The translations under genes and the position numbers were made by a program. The notes under the pieces are model-generated. The model saw nothing but the letters and a program-made list of their open reading frames with translations. It was not told where the DNA came from and searched no databases. Below are positions 46,276-58,290 of a stretch of 64,000 nucleotides of DNA, piece after piece. Every line of letters begins with the position of its first letter. The first letter of the stretch is position 1. Source of the stretch: Heliopora coerulea (taxonomy: Eukaryota > Cnidaria > Anthozoa > Scleralcyonacea > Helioporidae); contig JASJOG010000002.1 of the NCBI GenBank assembly GCA_030142905.1, forward strand, positions 6,556,501 to 6,620,500, in the 5' to 3' direction.

Positions 46276-46744
46276 CTCATTAATTATTCCTGACATATCT
46301 AAGTCAATCCATGACTGCATTCCACATTACGTGAATGCATTTTGATGGCCAGTGAAAGCCTGCAGGAAACTCACCCGTATTTTGGATTAAGTTTCTGAAT
46401 TCACGTTTATTCAAATCAATTAAACAAAAATGCAAGAAATCATTGCAAATAGTCGTTTGAGTAGCTAGTCCAAACACTCGTTTATCGTGTTTCATCATGG
46501 AAAGCTACACATTGTTTTTCGAGTTTTTGAACAATTACTTGAAGCTCCTGTTGGAAACCAGTACGGATGCTCATTTATTTCTTAGCTAGCAGAAAAAAAT
46601 AGCATTATAATCATGGCGAATCGTGGCCACACTTCATCCCTGAATTTAACTTTCTTTTGTGTTTTTTTTTCATGAATTATTAATGAGTATTTTAAAAAGC
46701 TTTGATGGTTACAGAAGCATGAACCAGTCGACAATTTGAAAAAA

Positions 46745-46876
46745 TACAAGATAGAACATATTCTGAAGAGCAACATCTTGAAAACTCAGAATACGAGTAA
46801 AAAATTGAAAGTCTTTATTTTGACTCGTACTCCGAGTTTTCAAGATGTTCCTCTTCGGAATATGTTTTATCTTGTA
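46745..46876. repeat. long hairpin, 54-bp arms
   Basis: Arms 46745-46798 and 46823-46876 pair at about 49 of 54 positions with a 24-nt A/T-rich loop. It could be a small foldback element or a precursor-like hairpin RNA. Its right half overlaps an unremarkable 90-codon frame. Confidence 0.7.
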
Positions 46877-47408
46877 TGTGATGGTTATACCGAAGGTTTT
46901 GTGGTCGAGGATGGAAACAGTAAAAATAACCGAATACATGCCAAAAATTATAAATTAAAAATCGAAGAACATTTAAAACTTGACGAAAGGAAGGTTTACA
47001 GGAGTTAAAATAGCAACCGGCATTATTGCAGCTTAGCCGACAATTTTTTTGGCGATTTTAGCCCCCATGTGCAACAAAATAAACATTGGAAAGCAAAAAT
47101 AGCCGGTCGAAATAAGTAGGTTTTGCGTAAGAGCCGGTAAATAAATTTAACTGACCAATATTTATTTTAAACCCTGGGTTTACGTTCTCAACATTTGGTG
47201 CACAAGCTACAGTATCATTCGTTGTATCCAGTGAAATTGATGATGTAATTCGTTTGCAGTTATAATTACAACATTAATCCTAAATCATGACAAGGAATTT
47301 GTCCGTAGGAGGACGAGGATGGAGATTGATTAATGACGTGCAAAAAATTTACAGCGTCAATTAAATTGTTACTCGAGTACGTCTAGATTGTTCTCCGAAA
47401 GCAGAGCA

Positions 47409-50400
47409 TTAACTTTTTGTTCCATATTTGCCTTTTAGTTCTTCAACTTTTGCAATGTACGCTTTCTCGGCATCTTCTTTGCTAGTTCCTTAACAATAAA
47501 AACAAAGAATACTTAAACAGTAACAACAATCTACCCGGTAACACAATAGTCGTCTTTATATACGATTGATAAGAGTCTATATACCAACATACCGAATAAC
47601 GAAGGCATCAAAGCATCGATAGGTATGTTAGAAAATGACGCTAATCAAGACAATAACACATTAGAAATGACACAAAAACTAAACAACAGAATCTTCCGCT
47701 TACTCTAACTTAACATCAATCTACCATAACATAATACCCGTCACTATAAACCCCATGAGTCTATATCACAACATACCAAATGACTAAGGCATCGAGGCCT
47801 ACGTAGGTATGTTGAAAGAAGACGCTGGATCCGACAATAACACAGAAGTGATCATAACGGAAACATTTTAATAATCTTCCGCTTACTCTAACTTAACATC
47901 AATCTACCATAACATAATGCCCCTCACAATAGACGTCAGGAGTCTATATAACAACAGACCAAATGACTAAGGCATCGACGCCTACATAGGTATGTTAGAA
48001 GAAGACGCTGGATCCGACAATAACACAGAAGAGATCATAATTGAAACATTTTTACCAGTAACGACGAAAAACTTTTTTAAATTCAACATGGTGTCAAATA
48101 ACACATGAACTCAGCTCGCAACACCACCCTCTTATGATCCAACATTTCACAATTATCCTCAAAGGACACATTTGATCCGCGCACCCTTTATTTACTGGGA
48201 ACGAACAACACTACTCGCTTAAACTTCACATCACCACTCGTTCACGCTCCCATTCTGTCCAACGCTAACATGGATGCCCACCTTCTCTCATCATGCGGTA
48301 AACTCCCCTTAAGATTACGATGGCACGCAGAATTGGTCTTTCCAAGACACACAACAAGACTGGTAAGCACACATCTTATCTCTTTCTATTTATATTTTAT
48401 TTTATTTGATTTCATACTGATTATCGCTTCTCTTCCGACTGTATAACATCGACTGCCAACCCCAAATCCCTGCTGAAGAGGCCACAGAAGGCCACAACGT
48501 ACGTCCAGGGTTGTGTCCCAAGATATTTATGCACAAGACAATGTTACGCATCTTTTAGTCTCTCTCTCTGTATTCATACATACTTCTTTATTAAACTCTA
48601 CACTGCATGGCCAACTGCGTAGCCATCTAACTGTCGGTAAAACCCTAAGGCCGGGTGGTCGCTTTTGAATTCCCATATCCCACTCGTGCTAATAACTAAT
48701 ACACCTTCACAACACAAATGTATACTCCACGATTTACTCTGAAACTAAAGACTCATACTCATTCACTCAACTCCACATGGCATACCACTAGTGTAGCCAT
48801 GTCACGCTCACTATAGCCCGCGGCTAAAAGCGCGTTCCATCATCAACAGTTTCAACTCCCAATCGTTAGAACAATCACAACTACACAACTGTAACACCAG
48901 TGTGGTTCCAATTACCTGCTTAAAAACAAAAAAATCATTTCTAAAGGTTAGGACTTACGAGACGTCAAGTAGCGGAGACATGTCGCAATGACATGTCCCA
49001 TGGACAAATCCCACCGTGTGCACTAAGTAAAAACTTGAATTCCGGCAACAGGTGGCAGAGACAGAAGTGTGTCCCCGCGAGATGTCCCCAGTGAACTCGA
49101 TTTCCATATCAGGAATGCTAACTGACGAAGGAAATGTGAAGGCTAGATGGCCGCCCATGGAGGGCAATTTTGTGCGTCAGTTTTAGTCCCCTACGCGGTC
49201 TTGTACGTCAGTTTTAGTCTCCCACGCGATATTTTACACTTTCCTAAAGAGTTTTCCGTGAAAAAATTCAGACAAAATAGTTCTTCGAAAGACAGAAACG
49301 AGTATAAGAATTTCAAATGAATTTCGACGAAATCAAACGAGTTACAGGTTATGTACTTTGACGAAAATAAATTACCAAACTATAGAGAAACTTGATAAAA
49401 CGGCCCCAAAAATTACTTTAGGAAGCTATTACATGCACGTCATCTTTTTACCATTAGTTTACCATCTCTAGACAATTTAGCACACTTCTTAGACCATACG
49501 GCAAAAATGAATCCTTTTAAATAGTCGATTATGTAAAATTGGTTCATTAAAATTTCGTCTTGAACACTTTTTCCATGGTTAGGAATGTTTTTGAAGCCGA
49601 ACCAAACACAATATAATAACTGAAGTCGTGTAAGGGACTGGAACTGACATACAAGACCGTGTAGCAGACTGAAACTGACGTGCAAAATTTACCTCGTTGG
49701 GTGGCCATCTTGGCTTCACTTTATCCACGGCCAAATGACTGGGAGTTAGCGTTCCAGATAAGGAAATCGAGTTCACTGCATGTCCCTTCGTGTGAACAGT
49801 TCATGAGACAAGTTTCATTGTAAAGTCCTAGGACAGCCAATCATTGAGCGTCATTTAATTCCCTACAATACCTCGACTATCTTCTCCTTCCTTCCATGGG
49901 TAATCACTAATTAAAACAAGTCAATCAAGTAAAACAAGTCCTCGCGACATGTCTCTTACAGTGTCTGACAAAAGTGACACGTCCCGTCGACATGTCTCCG
50001 CAACTACACGCCTCGTGCGTCCCAACCTTAAATGAAATTCAGCAGAGGCTGCAAGATATCATGAACAAGGTAATGGTATAGACAAGCGAAAGCAGAATGA
50101 TCCTAATCGCGCCAAAGACCTAAGCCTTGCTAGTAACTGGCAAACGATTAGACGAAAAGTTGCTGAACAGACACAGGGCTTGAAATTAAGGAGAAAATTC
50201 GGTTGCAAAAATACGACTAAATTTTCGAAATTTATCCGCAAAACAGAAAATTTCAGTCTCGAAATACGACTGGATCTAAAGCTTTAGTCGTAAAATAGAT
50301 TGAAGTTGGTTGTGGAACTTTTAGAATCTGTTCCAACCGCTGGAAGTTGCAAAAATCGACAGTTCTATATGAAAAATTAATAGTAAAAGTTTGTCACATT

Positions 50401-53400
50401 AAATTTTCTTCCTAAGGTATCGAAAAATGCGTAATAATAAGCAGAGGCAGTCTGGGGGGTCGGGCAATCGGACACGGACCGAGGGCCTGGATGATTTCGG
50501 GCCCGTAAAAGGACCGAGAATAACAGGAAAAAATAATTTTTTTAGGATCTTTTACTTCGACCAAAAAGTATTGAAAAAAGTAGAAAAGTTGCGGACAACC
50601 ACGGGCGGCAGTTATTCTTCTTTTTTAATTTTAACAAAACATTTTAAACGACTGAGGAGTGATGATGATAGTCGAACTACATCTTACACTTAGATTCCTA
50701 GTATTAATTCAGACTCCTAGTATTAATGTTAACTCTATGTTAGGGGGCCCAGATTTTTAGGGGCCCAAGTTTGCCTTTTGCCCGAAGGCCATAATGGTGC
50801 CAGTCCACCCCGGCTCATAAATGAGTTTCAAACATGAAAGTTTCAAAGTTTCAAAGAATGACGATGAAGCAAATTATGATCGCAATTCGAGCTCCGAAAG
50901 AACTAAATAATATAGCAATAGATGGTAGTCAAACACACCAATATAAAATTCAGAACCGCTTGGGGGCGTAACTTAACTCACAGGTAAATTTTAACTGGCA
51001 TATTGATGATATGTGCAAGAAACTGCACCAGAGAATTGACGTGCTTAATAAGATCAATGGTAATTTGCTGGACAAGCATACTGTAAATTGTATTATAATG
51101 CTGTGATTAAACCTGTAACGTTACATGGTTCTTGTGTCAGGAGATAAGCATCTAGTGAAAGTATAGACCTTGTATAGGAGCTCTTAAGGGCTGTTTACAC
51201 GTGCGATTTGCACGTTGCGATTGTCAGGCTGGTGTATGTAACAAACTCATGGCAGTCGATGCAGAAAGATATCCGCTCATGATTCGCTGTAGTTTGTCCT
51301 CGACGCTCTCCCCAGTTAAATACACACTCCAAGATGTCAATCGCAAGGCACAAAATCGCACAGACCTTAAAAACGATCGGCGTGTGTCACGAAAAGAGGT
51401 TATGAATTTGTGAAACGGAAACGATGGATTCCGAAATCGTAATGTTGGGAAGGTATGAGAGAAAAACGCAACCTCGACCACAGGTATTGAAAACCAACCT
51501 GAGGAAAATGGCCAGTCGATCTGGTGACAAAAGTCGATCCGCTGGCCTGGGCAGTGACGGAAGTCAGGGTCGCCAAATCTCGAGCGGGTGAGTCATACCT
51601 TCAGGGGCTGATCTAAGATTTTACGGAAGGGGGCGGGGAGGTTGCCAGACCAGGTGGTTCCACATTTTTGGGAAGGGGGTGGTTAACCAGGCTATTGGTT
51701 GTTCTAGGTTTTTAATGTGGTGGTAGCTCCTTTATCACTTAACTGGGGTGCACAATCAAAGATAAAAGATGCATATCAAGTTTATTATGTAAACATAGCA
51801 ACTGTGGGGAAGAATCCCCACAATGTTTGTGGGCTCAAACGGGGGGTTTAAACCACCTGAACCCTCCCCTTGGATCCGCCACTGACCTTGAGAGAACTAA
51901 TCAATCTCTCGACACAATGCTCACAAACTGAACGTAAGTAGCCTGAGCAGCTGAATCTAGACACCAAACAACCCCGTTCCGGTTAAAAGGCCGCATAAGG
52001 GGCAAAGTACGAATGAAAGAACTCGTTGAAAAAAACCAATGAGAAAGATTTTCAATATATGACTGTTGATCTCTGAACATTGCACCTGAGCACTAAACAA
52101 CGTTCTTTCAAGTATGTGAATAATGTGTGATGTAAAAGCTCAATCCATGAATCGGACTTTATAGTTGGTCAAGGAACTTTTTGAGAGTCGAACTGATATA
52201 ATTTAAGACTCAACCGGCGTCATAGAAATTTCGTCCCACAGGCGCGAAATCCCACAGAATTTATTGCCCCATGCGAGAAATTTACCACCACCCCCTACAC
52301 AATAAAAAATTTATGAGACAATTTACAATATGGATATATATTAGTGCTACTCCAAGTGAACGAACCCATATCCGACAAGTAGCGAAAAACTCAATTCGAC
52401 CGCGGCTGGGATTCGAACCCGCGACCTTCGGTTTACTAGTCCGACGCTCTACCAACTGAGTTACAAGACCAAGCCGGGAGGATGATGGTATTTGTATTCG
52501 ATATTTCAAAACTAGTTTCATCCATATATCAGCACAGACTAGATGTGTTAAGCTTCTAATGTTAAGTAATTATGTGGGATAAATAATCCCACATAATTAA
52601 TCCAAAATATATTTTAGAGTAGTCAAGCCAAAATGATTATTTTTGATAAGTATTGTAATCTTTACGAACACCAGTTCACCATAAAAGTGTGAAATTATGA
52701 GTTGGTGTTGCGTTGTTAGGGAGTGCCGTTTCACCGAACCAAGAACGCGTGCATGATAGCAAAGATGTACGGAGAATAAATGCATTTCTCTGAGCCTCAA
52801 GTAACGTGGTTTTTATCCCCGGTTTAAAAAAAATATCATCGACGAACGCTCGGAAAATGCACACCATTCCTTGCGAGTGGAGTCAAGAAGAAAAGGCGAG
52901 CGATGATACGGGGTGAAATCCCCGTGACACTGGGAGCAGCTGTGAAAAATAGAACCCTTGGACCTTTGGCTGGGAATCGAAACTGCTACCTTGTGAGTCT
53001 ATCGTGGTATTCCAAAAGTAACGGCCCCCATAACTTCTGGATTTAGTAGGCTTTGAGGACCGCTGCTTTCAGGGGGTCGTCATTTTCGGATGGTTGAAAT
53101 ACGTTAAAACGCAATTGCACAAGTCTTAATGCATTTATACGGAAAAAAAAAACCTGTCACTTTATTCCGAATCGAGTTGTTTTACACTATATTCGCTTCT
53201 TTCTTAATAGGATGGTTTTTTAAAAAAGCCACTTTTTCAAGGAGTATGAACCGAAATCACTTCTCTCATCCCTTCTTCAATAAAGCGTTGAAAATTTCGT
53301 CCTCTATATCACTGTGGCACATAAAGGACGAAGTCGTTCGCCGTGCGCAGGCGAGGAATTATTAAATCTTTACGTTTTGTTGTCTTCTTTATCATTGCAT

Positions 53401-56400
53401 TCAAGATAGCAAGACGGCCAAAGAGACACTACAGTGGTTATTCAATTATCCGACCCCTCGTTTATCCGGACTTCAATTATCCGGCCTAACATCGGAACCT
53501 CGAGTTTGAAAACGAAAACTATACCTTGTGTCCAAAAAAAAACATAAATCACCGCGCCGCACATCATTCTTGCTGCGCCATCAAAAAGCGTAACAAACAA
53601 AATGGTGCAGGTAACCACAAACCGTTCCAACAGTCACGATGTAAATTTTCGTTTACCATATTTGGTCATTGTTCATTTGGTCATTTACAGTGCTAGTGGG
53701 TGTTTTATTATGTTTTCGATTATCCGGATTTTTTGATTATCCGGACATTTTTCAGATTCCCCTGTACCACACCGGCCGGATAATTGAATAACCACTGTAC
53801 TTTGACAGGGGGCAGCTACTTTCCCGGTTACTTTCAGGAGTGCCACTATTTTCGGAAGATTTTAGAGGCATCGTAAATCTGCCGTTACTTTCAGTAGACC
53901 TCTTTCTCCGGGGAGATTACTTTTCGAATTCTACGGTCGTGCAGTGCTTTGCCAGCTGAGCTAGTTTTTAGTTTGGGCTTTACATGTCGCTTTGATTATA
54001 TGGTTATAAGCATTTTCAAACCTTTTCTTCCATTCCATGCATCCCACTTGGCTTTCCCAGTAAAATCAAAATATCCAGGCCTGTCTAAAAAGAGTATTTT
54101 CAGAGAAAATAAGAAATATCAAGATCACGATAAAGCTGCTGCATTACGTAGACATAACTCTAATTAATTACCGCTAACAGATTTACAGGTGTACATTCTG
54201 ACTGTTCACCAGTAAGTACTGCATTAGTGACCTGAAACCAAATTTAAAATTTGAATCAAGTTGCTGAAGATCAAATGCTACTCTACCTGTACAGGACACA
54301 AATAGCATATTGAGTAGATCTGGTAGGTTAATTTTGAGGAAAACATTCATTTCTATATTTTGAAAGATTCAATGGTCTGGTCAATGCTTTGCCTTTCAGA
54401 TATATACCTGATACTGTACAGTCTCGTGTACAGTATGGCTGGATATCTTTATTATGAGTCAAGCCATACTTTGGTGTATCTGTACTGTAGGGCAAATCCA
54501 AATAAAACCTATAGTACACCTAGTCCTTCAATGAGTTGCAGTATTTATTATCCATTGCATAAAAGTACACAATCTACTGGCAAAATTTCTTCAAAAAATT
54601 AAGAGAAGAAATTCTGTTACTTAAACAAAACTCCAAATGACATGTACAATAGTACTCAACATAATTCCAGTGAATTGTATTTATTGGGTCAGTAAAAACT
54701 CATCAAACAGTTTTATTTAAAAGTACAAATATTGAACCAAGCACTATATACCTATTAGTACTATTGTTGTACAGACTGTATTGTCCAAATATTACAGGAT
54801 ACAGATATCTGTAACCATCAATCACATTATTTGGTCTTGTGGAAAGAAATTTGGGTAGTGAAGACAAATACATTACCTGTGTTACAATCTCCTACAGTAA
54901 CTTGTTTATAATTAGCATACAGGTCAAGTAACTCTTGATCACTAGGTTTTACAGCCAGCTGTTTTGATTCTTCAGCAGCTTTTTCAAATGCCTGCAAGAC
55001 AATAAGCATTACACCATGAAATAGGTAACAGTGAATTACTATGTCTAGTCTGCCTTGTTCAATTTACTGCAGTAATGTATTAAACATGTTGAAATTAATA
55101 AAGCTGCGCAAGGACAATAATTAAATTTTATGGAAACATCACATGGATTGACATAGTATACAAAGCCTTTGGCCAATTGACACAGGTAATACCATTCATA
55201 GAGCAAGAGATTATATGTTAACTAGATGTATATATTCTTCCCAATACCTAGTTAATTTAACTAGATGTTGGGGCACTGTACTTAAATGCCACTCCACCAT
55301 GGGAGAAAAATTGATTACTGCCATATTGGATACATTAGGGGGGTAAACACACATGCCTGGGCAATATGTTCAATGTCAGGGTCAAAGGACACTTCACTTT
55401 TGCCTCTTATTTGTTATTTTATAAAAAAAAAGGTAAAACAAGGCAAAAGTAACAGCTGACTAATACCAAGAAAAGCAAGCTTTTTGCCATACAGTTAAGA
55501 AAAACAAACACAAAACAATTTCCTAAAGACCAGTCATTCGACCACAAAGGTTCTCAAACGGATGGAAAAAGGCCTGGAGAAGAACAATTTGCCTCCCAAT
55601 TTACTCAAAATGGAAGCATTCAATTTCACCTGAATTTTGGCCCTCATGCCCCCCTTTAGTTTTATATGATCTTTATGATATTATTACAGTAGTCTCAAGT
55701 CTATCTAACTAAAGAATTAAACTTGAGTAAACTACTAGCAATTTTACTGGAATTCTACAATTTTTATTGAATTTACTTGTAATTTTCTCATTTAAATCTA
55801 ACCTTAAAGTTGTTTTAGGTGATACCTAGCTAACTTTCATTAACAACTAACTATAAGGGGAAACCATCTCAGAAGAGTATAAAATGCAAGAAACTAATGA
55901 AGGAAACATAAAAAGGACTTATCAGCTTCAGACCTGCCAACTCTTACAATTGTGTTGTGTCACAGAGTTTTTATAGGAATCTTAAATCCTCATGATTTAG
56001 CATTGATTTCACATGACTTTAAAGAAAATTCATCAGTAAAAATTATTTTTCTTGGTCCTTGAAAGAGCATGATTGACCAATGAAATTTGAGCAAAAAAAT
56101 CTCAAATAAGAAACATTTCTTGACCATTGAAATTGCATGGCCTAATCATTGACTTGACAACAATAACATGGTGACAATAGGTCTCATGGAAATGATAAAA
56201 CAAAAATGTTGCCTATTTCTGACATCTTGTAAAAAATCTCAAGATTTTTAGTTAAATCTCCAGATTTTTAAGTAAAAATTTCTAAATATTATGGTTTCTG
56301 TACTTCAGAGGATGGCAGGTCTGCAGCTTTGTTAACTTTATGATGTTGCTGATTAATTTGCAGTGAATAATCACAACAATGATGACAGTCATCCAAATTA

Positions 56401-57060
56401 CAGTGCAATGGCAGGTGCAGTACATATAGTTTACAGACAGAACATGAAACTGCAGTTTGGTTCAAACAAAATCACAGTTCAAACTGTAAAAACTAAAAGA
56501 GCTACAGGAAAATCAGTTCATATTTCCTGCATCTTCTGATCTTTTCTAGAGTACAAAGGTCTTTGAGGTTCATTTGGATTTTTAATAATCCAGCCAAAAA
56601 TTGAGCTGTGATAATTTTGAAGATGCAACTTTATTTTCGGTGACTAGCATAATGCAAATTTTTTTCGTGAACAGCCGACCAGACCCTCCCTTTCCCTCTC
56701 AGTCACCTGACGATCACATCAGGTACAGGTACACTACTGTAGATCTCGATCTGTGTCCAACTGTAACAGCGAAACTATGGTCCTAAGTTGCATTAAACTT
56801 GCTACCACTTTGATCTCTGTAAATATGTTTCAACACTTTTAAAAACTTCAAAAATTTCTGCCTAATTGTAGCGATTATTTTGCTAATTTAATGTATAATT
56901 ACTCCTGAAGTGTCAAAGAGTGCATTTAAATGAACTAGAGGTACCCAACTAGCGACGTGGGTTTCAAAAAGGTTGTCCAATAATTTGATAAACAATTAAA
57001 CGAAAGAACGTAGCATAAGAAATGTAACGCGGATTGTATCGGTCCTCTTACCTCCGACAT
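47409..57060 (-). CDS. acyl-CoA-binding protein (ACBP / DBI)
   Basis: Small cytosolic carrier that binds medium- to long-chain acyl-CoA esters. Four exons on the minus strand: 57060-57052 (MSE only), 54991-54877, 54084-54022, 47488-47409, all GT-AG with matching phases (267 nt, 88 aa, the usual family length). It begins [15 protein letters not shown]. The ligand-binding helix signature [20 protein letters not shown] is followed by [13 protein letters not shown] and the C-terminal [20 protein letters not shown]. Exon 1 encodes only three residues and abuts the CUL2 promoter gap. Intron 3 (6.5 kb) holds the 184-bp tandem repeat, two hAT-like elements, reverse-transcriptase debris and a SINE. 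A short GT-AG-bounded segment at about 54170-54230 does not fit the frame and was left out. Confidence 0.95.
47500..48060. repeat. ~184-bp tandem repeat, three copies
   Basis: GAGTCTATATnnCAACA landmarks at 47572, 47756 and 47939 give periods of 184 and 183 bp. Units share CTTCCGCTTACTCTAACTT, AACATCAATCTACCATAACA, GACTAAGGCATCGA and TAGGTATGTT. Copies 2 and 3 are closest. It starts just 5' of ACBP exon 4 in intron 3. Confidence 0.8.
48061..49080. other. ACBP intron 3, C-rich stretch, no gene seen
   Basis: Base composition changes to C-rich on the plus strand with ACACTT, ACTCAC and CATGTCnC motifs; GACATGTC repeats near 48980-49090 and 49940-50000 form the target of the next element. No coding frame supported. 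Confidence 0.4.
49089..49778. mobile_element. hAT-like MITE, CAGTGAACTCG family, copy 2
   Basis: Ends CAGTGAACTCGATTTCC and GGAAATCGAGTTCACTG are exact 17-bp inverted repeats. Flanks GATGTCCC and CATGTCCC match at 7 of 8. The interior has GGCCGCCCATGGAGGGCAAT and TACGTCAGTTTTAGTC blocks shared with 23892-24352. 690 bp. Confidence 0.85.
50960..51184 (+). pseudogene. non-LTR reverse transcriptase fragment
   Basis: Reads [35 protein letters not shown], then in another frame [18 protein letters not shown] and SSESIDLV, a segment common after the catalytic core of CR1/Jockey-type reverse transcriptases. Broken by stops and at least one shift; cut at the 3' side by the MITE at 51184. ACBP intron 3. 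Confidence 0.65.
51184..51370. mobile_element. short MITE, copy 2 of the 17913 family
   Basis: TTAAGGGCTGTTTACACGTG and the inverted AATCGCACAGACCTTAA bound a copy of the element at 17913-18089. Confidence 0.6.
51605..51892. mobile_element. hAT-like MITE, GATCCGCCACTG end
   Basis: TCAGGGGCTGATCTAAGATT at the left and CCTCCCCTTGGATCCGCCACTGA at the right form imperfect inverted ends with G-rich then C-rich subterminal runs. Boundaries approximate. Confidence 0.45.
52340..52482 (-). repeat. tRNA-derived SINE, family 4
   Basis: The minus strand reads GGTCTTGTAACTCAGTTGG..TAGAGC, an anticodon loop CTAGTAA (would read AGT), B box GCGGGTTCGAATCCC, then a non-tRNA body (GAATTGAGTTTTTCGCTAC). Acceptor and T stems do not pair well, so not a working tRNA. 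Confidence 0.65.
53000..53950 (+). repeat. dispersed repeat interrupted by a TIR element
   Basis: Same block order as 14230-14650, split by the insertion at 53432-53797. ACBP intron 3. Confidence 0.5.
53432..53797. mobile_element. Tigger-like MITE with TA target duplication
   Basis: CAGTGGTTATTCAATTATCC and GGATAATTGAATAACCACTG are exact 20-bp inverted repeats, each flanked by TA (53430-53431, 53798-53799). Internal GATTATCCGGA motifs repeat. 366 bp, no transposase. Confidence 0.9.
55010..57051. other. ACBP intron 1, no repeat or gene seen
   Basis: Two kilobases of AT-rich sequence without recognised elements, in contrast to the repeat-laden introns nearby. Confidence 0.4.
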
Positions 57061-57458
57061 GTTGACCGTTCTTACGTTCAGCAAATTGACCTACAATACA
57101 AAGTGTAACCCCACTGCACTGCACTTGGCGATCCTGCAGAGGGGAAATATTTTACCCTATCGACAAAAAGTCCGCCAGACAAATTTCGCCCTGAAAAGGA
57201 AACTACGCAACTGATTGTCCAAGTTGACACTTGACAGTACTGAAAACCAGTGCCAGTACTGTGGTGATGTTATACAGCATATAGCAATTAACGGCGATGA
57301 AATGGAGATATCTCTAGATTTTCCAGTTTGGTAAGGGAAGTGGTAGGTTAACTGAGAATCGTCACATTTGCGTCAGCTCATTCTTCAATGGAGCGTCATG
57401 CATAGTGACAAACCAGATGCTCTTACTCTGAAATTGATGCTGTTTGGAAGTGAAGAAT
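57061..57458. promoter_or_regulatory. shared ACBP / CUL2 divergent promoter region
   Basis: The 398 bp between the ACBP start codon (minus strand) and the CUL2 start codon (plus strand) must hold both 5' UTRs and promoters. No TATA box stands out. A small ATG frame with a GTAAGG donor at about 57299-57335 could be an untranslated first exon of the plus-strand gene. Confidence 0.6.
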
Positions 57459-57577
57459 ATGACTTTAAGACAGAGGAAGGTTGACTTTGACGAGACGTGG
57501 AAGAAAATCTCGAAAACTGTGGATGGAGTAATATCGTTGAAGAATGTTCCAAAACATGACTGGAGCGAGAGATTTAC
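57459..57577 (+). CDS. CUL2: cullin-2, first coding exon (partial gene)
   Basis: Scaffold of the CRL2 ubiquitin ligase (with elongin B/C and RBX1). Only the N-terminus is in the window: MTLRQRKVDFDETWKKISKT, then VDGVISLKNVPKHDWSERFT. It matches the cullin-2 start (DFDETW and the following helix, W..RF before the next exon). 39 codons plus two bases (AC). No GT donor follows; instead AC is followed at once by ATATCCTTTT, a U12-type 5' splice site. Exon 2, expected to start by completing a Thr codon, was not found up to 64000, so the intron exceeds 6.4 kb or contains an exon I missed. Assignment to CUL2 over other cullins is good but rests on 39 residues. Confidence 0.85.
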
Positions 57578-57586
57578 ATATCCTTT
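57578..57586 (+). other. U12-type (AT-AC) 5' splice site
   Basis: ATATCCTTT is an exact match to the minor-spliceosome 5' splice consensus, placed exactly where the cullin-2 coding similarity ends; no usable GT lies near. Confidence 0.75.
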
Positions 57587-57779
57587 TTATTTCCATATAA
57601 CATGATAAGCGTTTATCATATTAAATCCTGCTACCTGTGTTTTTATTTTATAAACATAGAAATAATAAACAGTTGTTGAATGAAATTGAGCATGGTGGCA
57701 AGAATTATTAATAGAGAGGTTTTGTGTTATTTACCAAAGCTTGGGCAAGCCAAGCTGTGCAGAAAAGAAAAGGAGTATT

Positions 57780-58290
57780 TTTCTTGATTTAATGATTTAA
57801 TGATTTAATGAAACATTCCCAATTACAACAATCAGTACATAAATAAATATAAATAAATATACATATTGAAATACAGAAATAAATAATAATATATAAATAG
57901 ACATAGGGAGGATAGCAATAGGAGGAAACTAAATTCCTATTTAAAAAATTGCTCTCCTAAAGTAAAAATTATATGATAATAAAAAAACCCAAAAGAAACA
58001 AAATCCAAAAAAGAAAAAGGAAACAATCAAGTCAAAACTGTTTTGATAATAAAAAAGACATTAATTTTTGCTTGAAGCTATTTAATGAAGTGGCTTCCAC
58101 AATGTCAGATGGTAATGAGTTCCAATCCATCACATATCTATTGAAGAATGAAAACTTAAAATAATTTTTATATGCAAATTTAGGCCTTAACTTATATTTA
58201 TAATTGGATCTTGTACGAGATTCTCCTAACATATATGAATATTTAAATTTATCAATGTCACACTGAGAAAGAGACACTCACTTTCAGTTG
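57780..58290 (-). mobile_element. 5'-truncated non-LTR retrotransposon 3' end
   Basis: The minus-strand frame ending at 58032 reads RSNYKYKLRPKFAYKNYFKF, SFFNRYVMDWNSLPSDIVEA and SLNSFKQKL, the C-terminal tail of CR1/L2-type reverse transcriptases. About 220 bp of 3' UTR follow, ending in (ATTAAATC)3-like repeats at 57784-57812. It lies in CUL2 intron 1. Confidence 0.75.

Larger units (their letters stand above)
45320..47408. other. intergenic, GPD1 5' side to ACBP 3' end
   Basis: Head-to-tail gap of 2.1 kb. It contains the GPD1 promoter side, a telomere-like tract (45848-45945), an unexplained open stretch (46006-46275), a long hairpin (46745-46876) and the ACBP 3' UTR. A possible ACBP poly(A) signal is the complement of TTTATT at 47161-47166. 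Confidence 0.5.

Noticed and set aside
54170..54235. Extra ACBP exon (minus strand, between AG and GTAATT)
   Set aside because: Its translation does not resemble ACBP and its inclusion would separate the DCNT and DRPG parts, which join perfectly without it.
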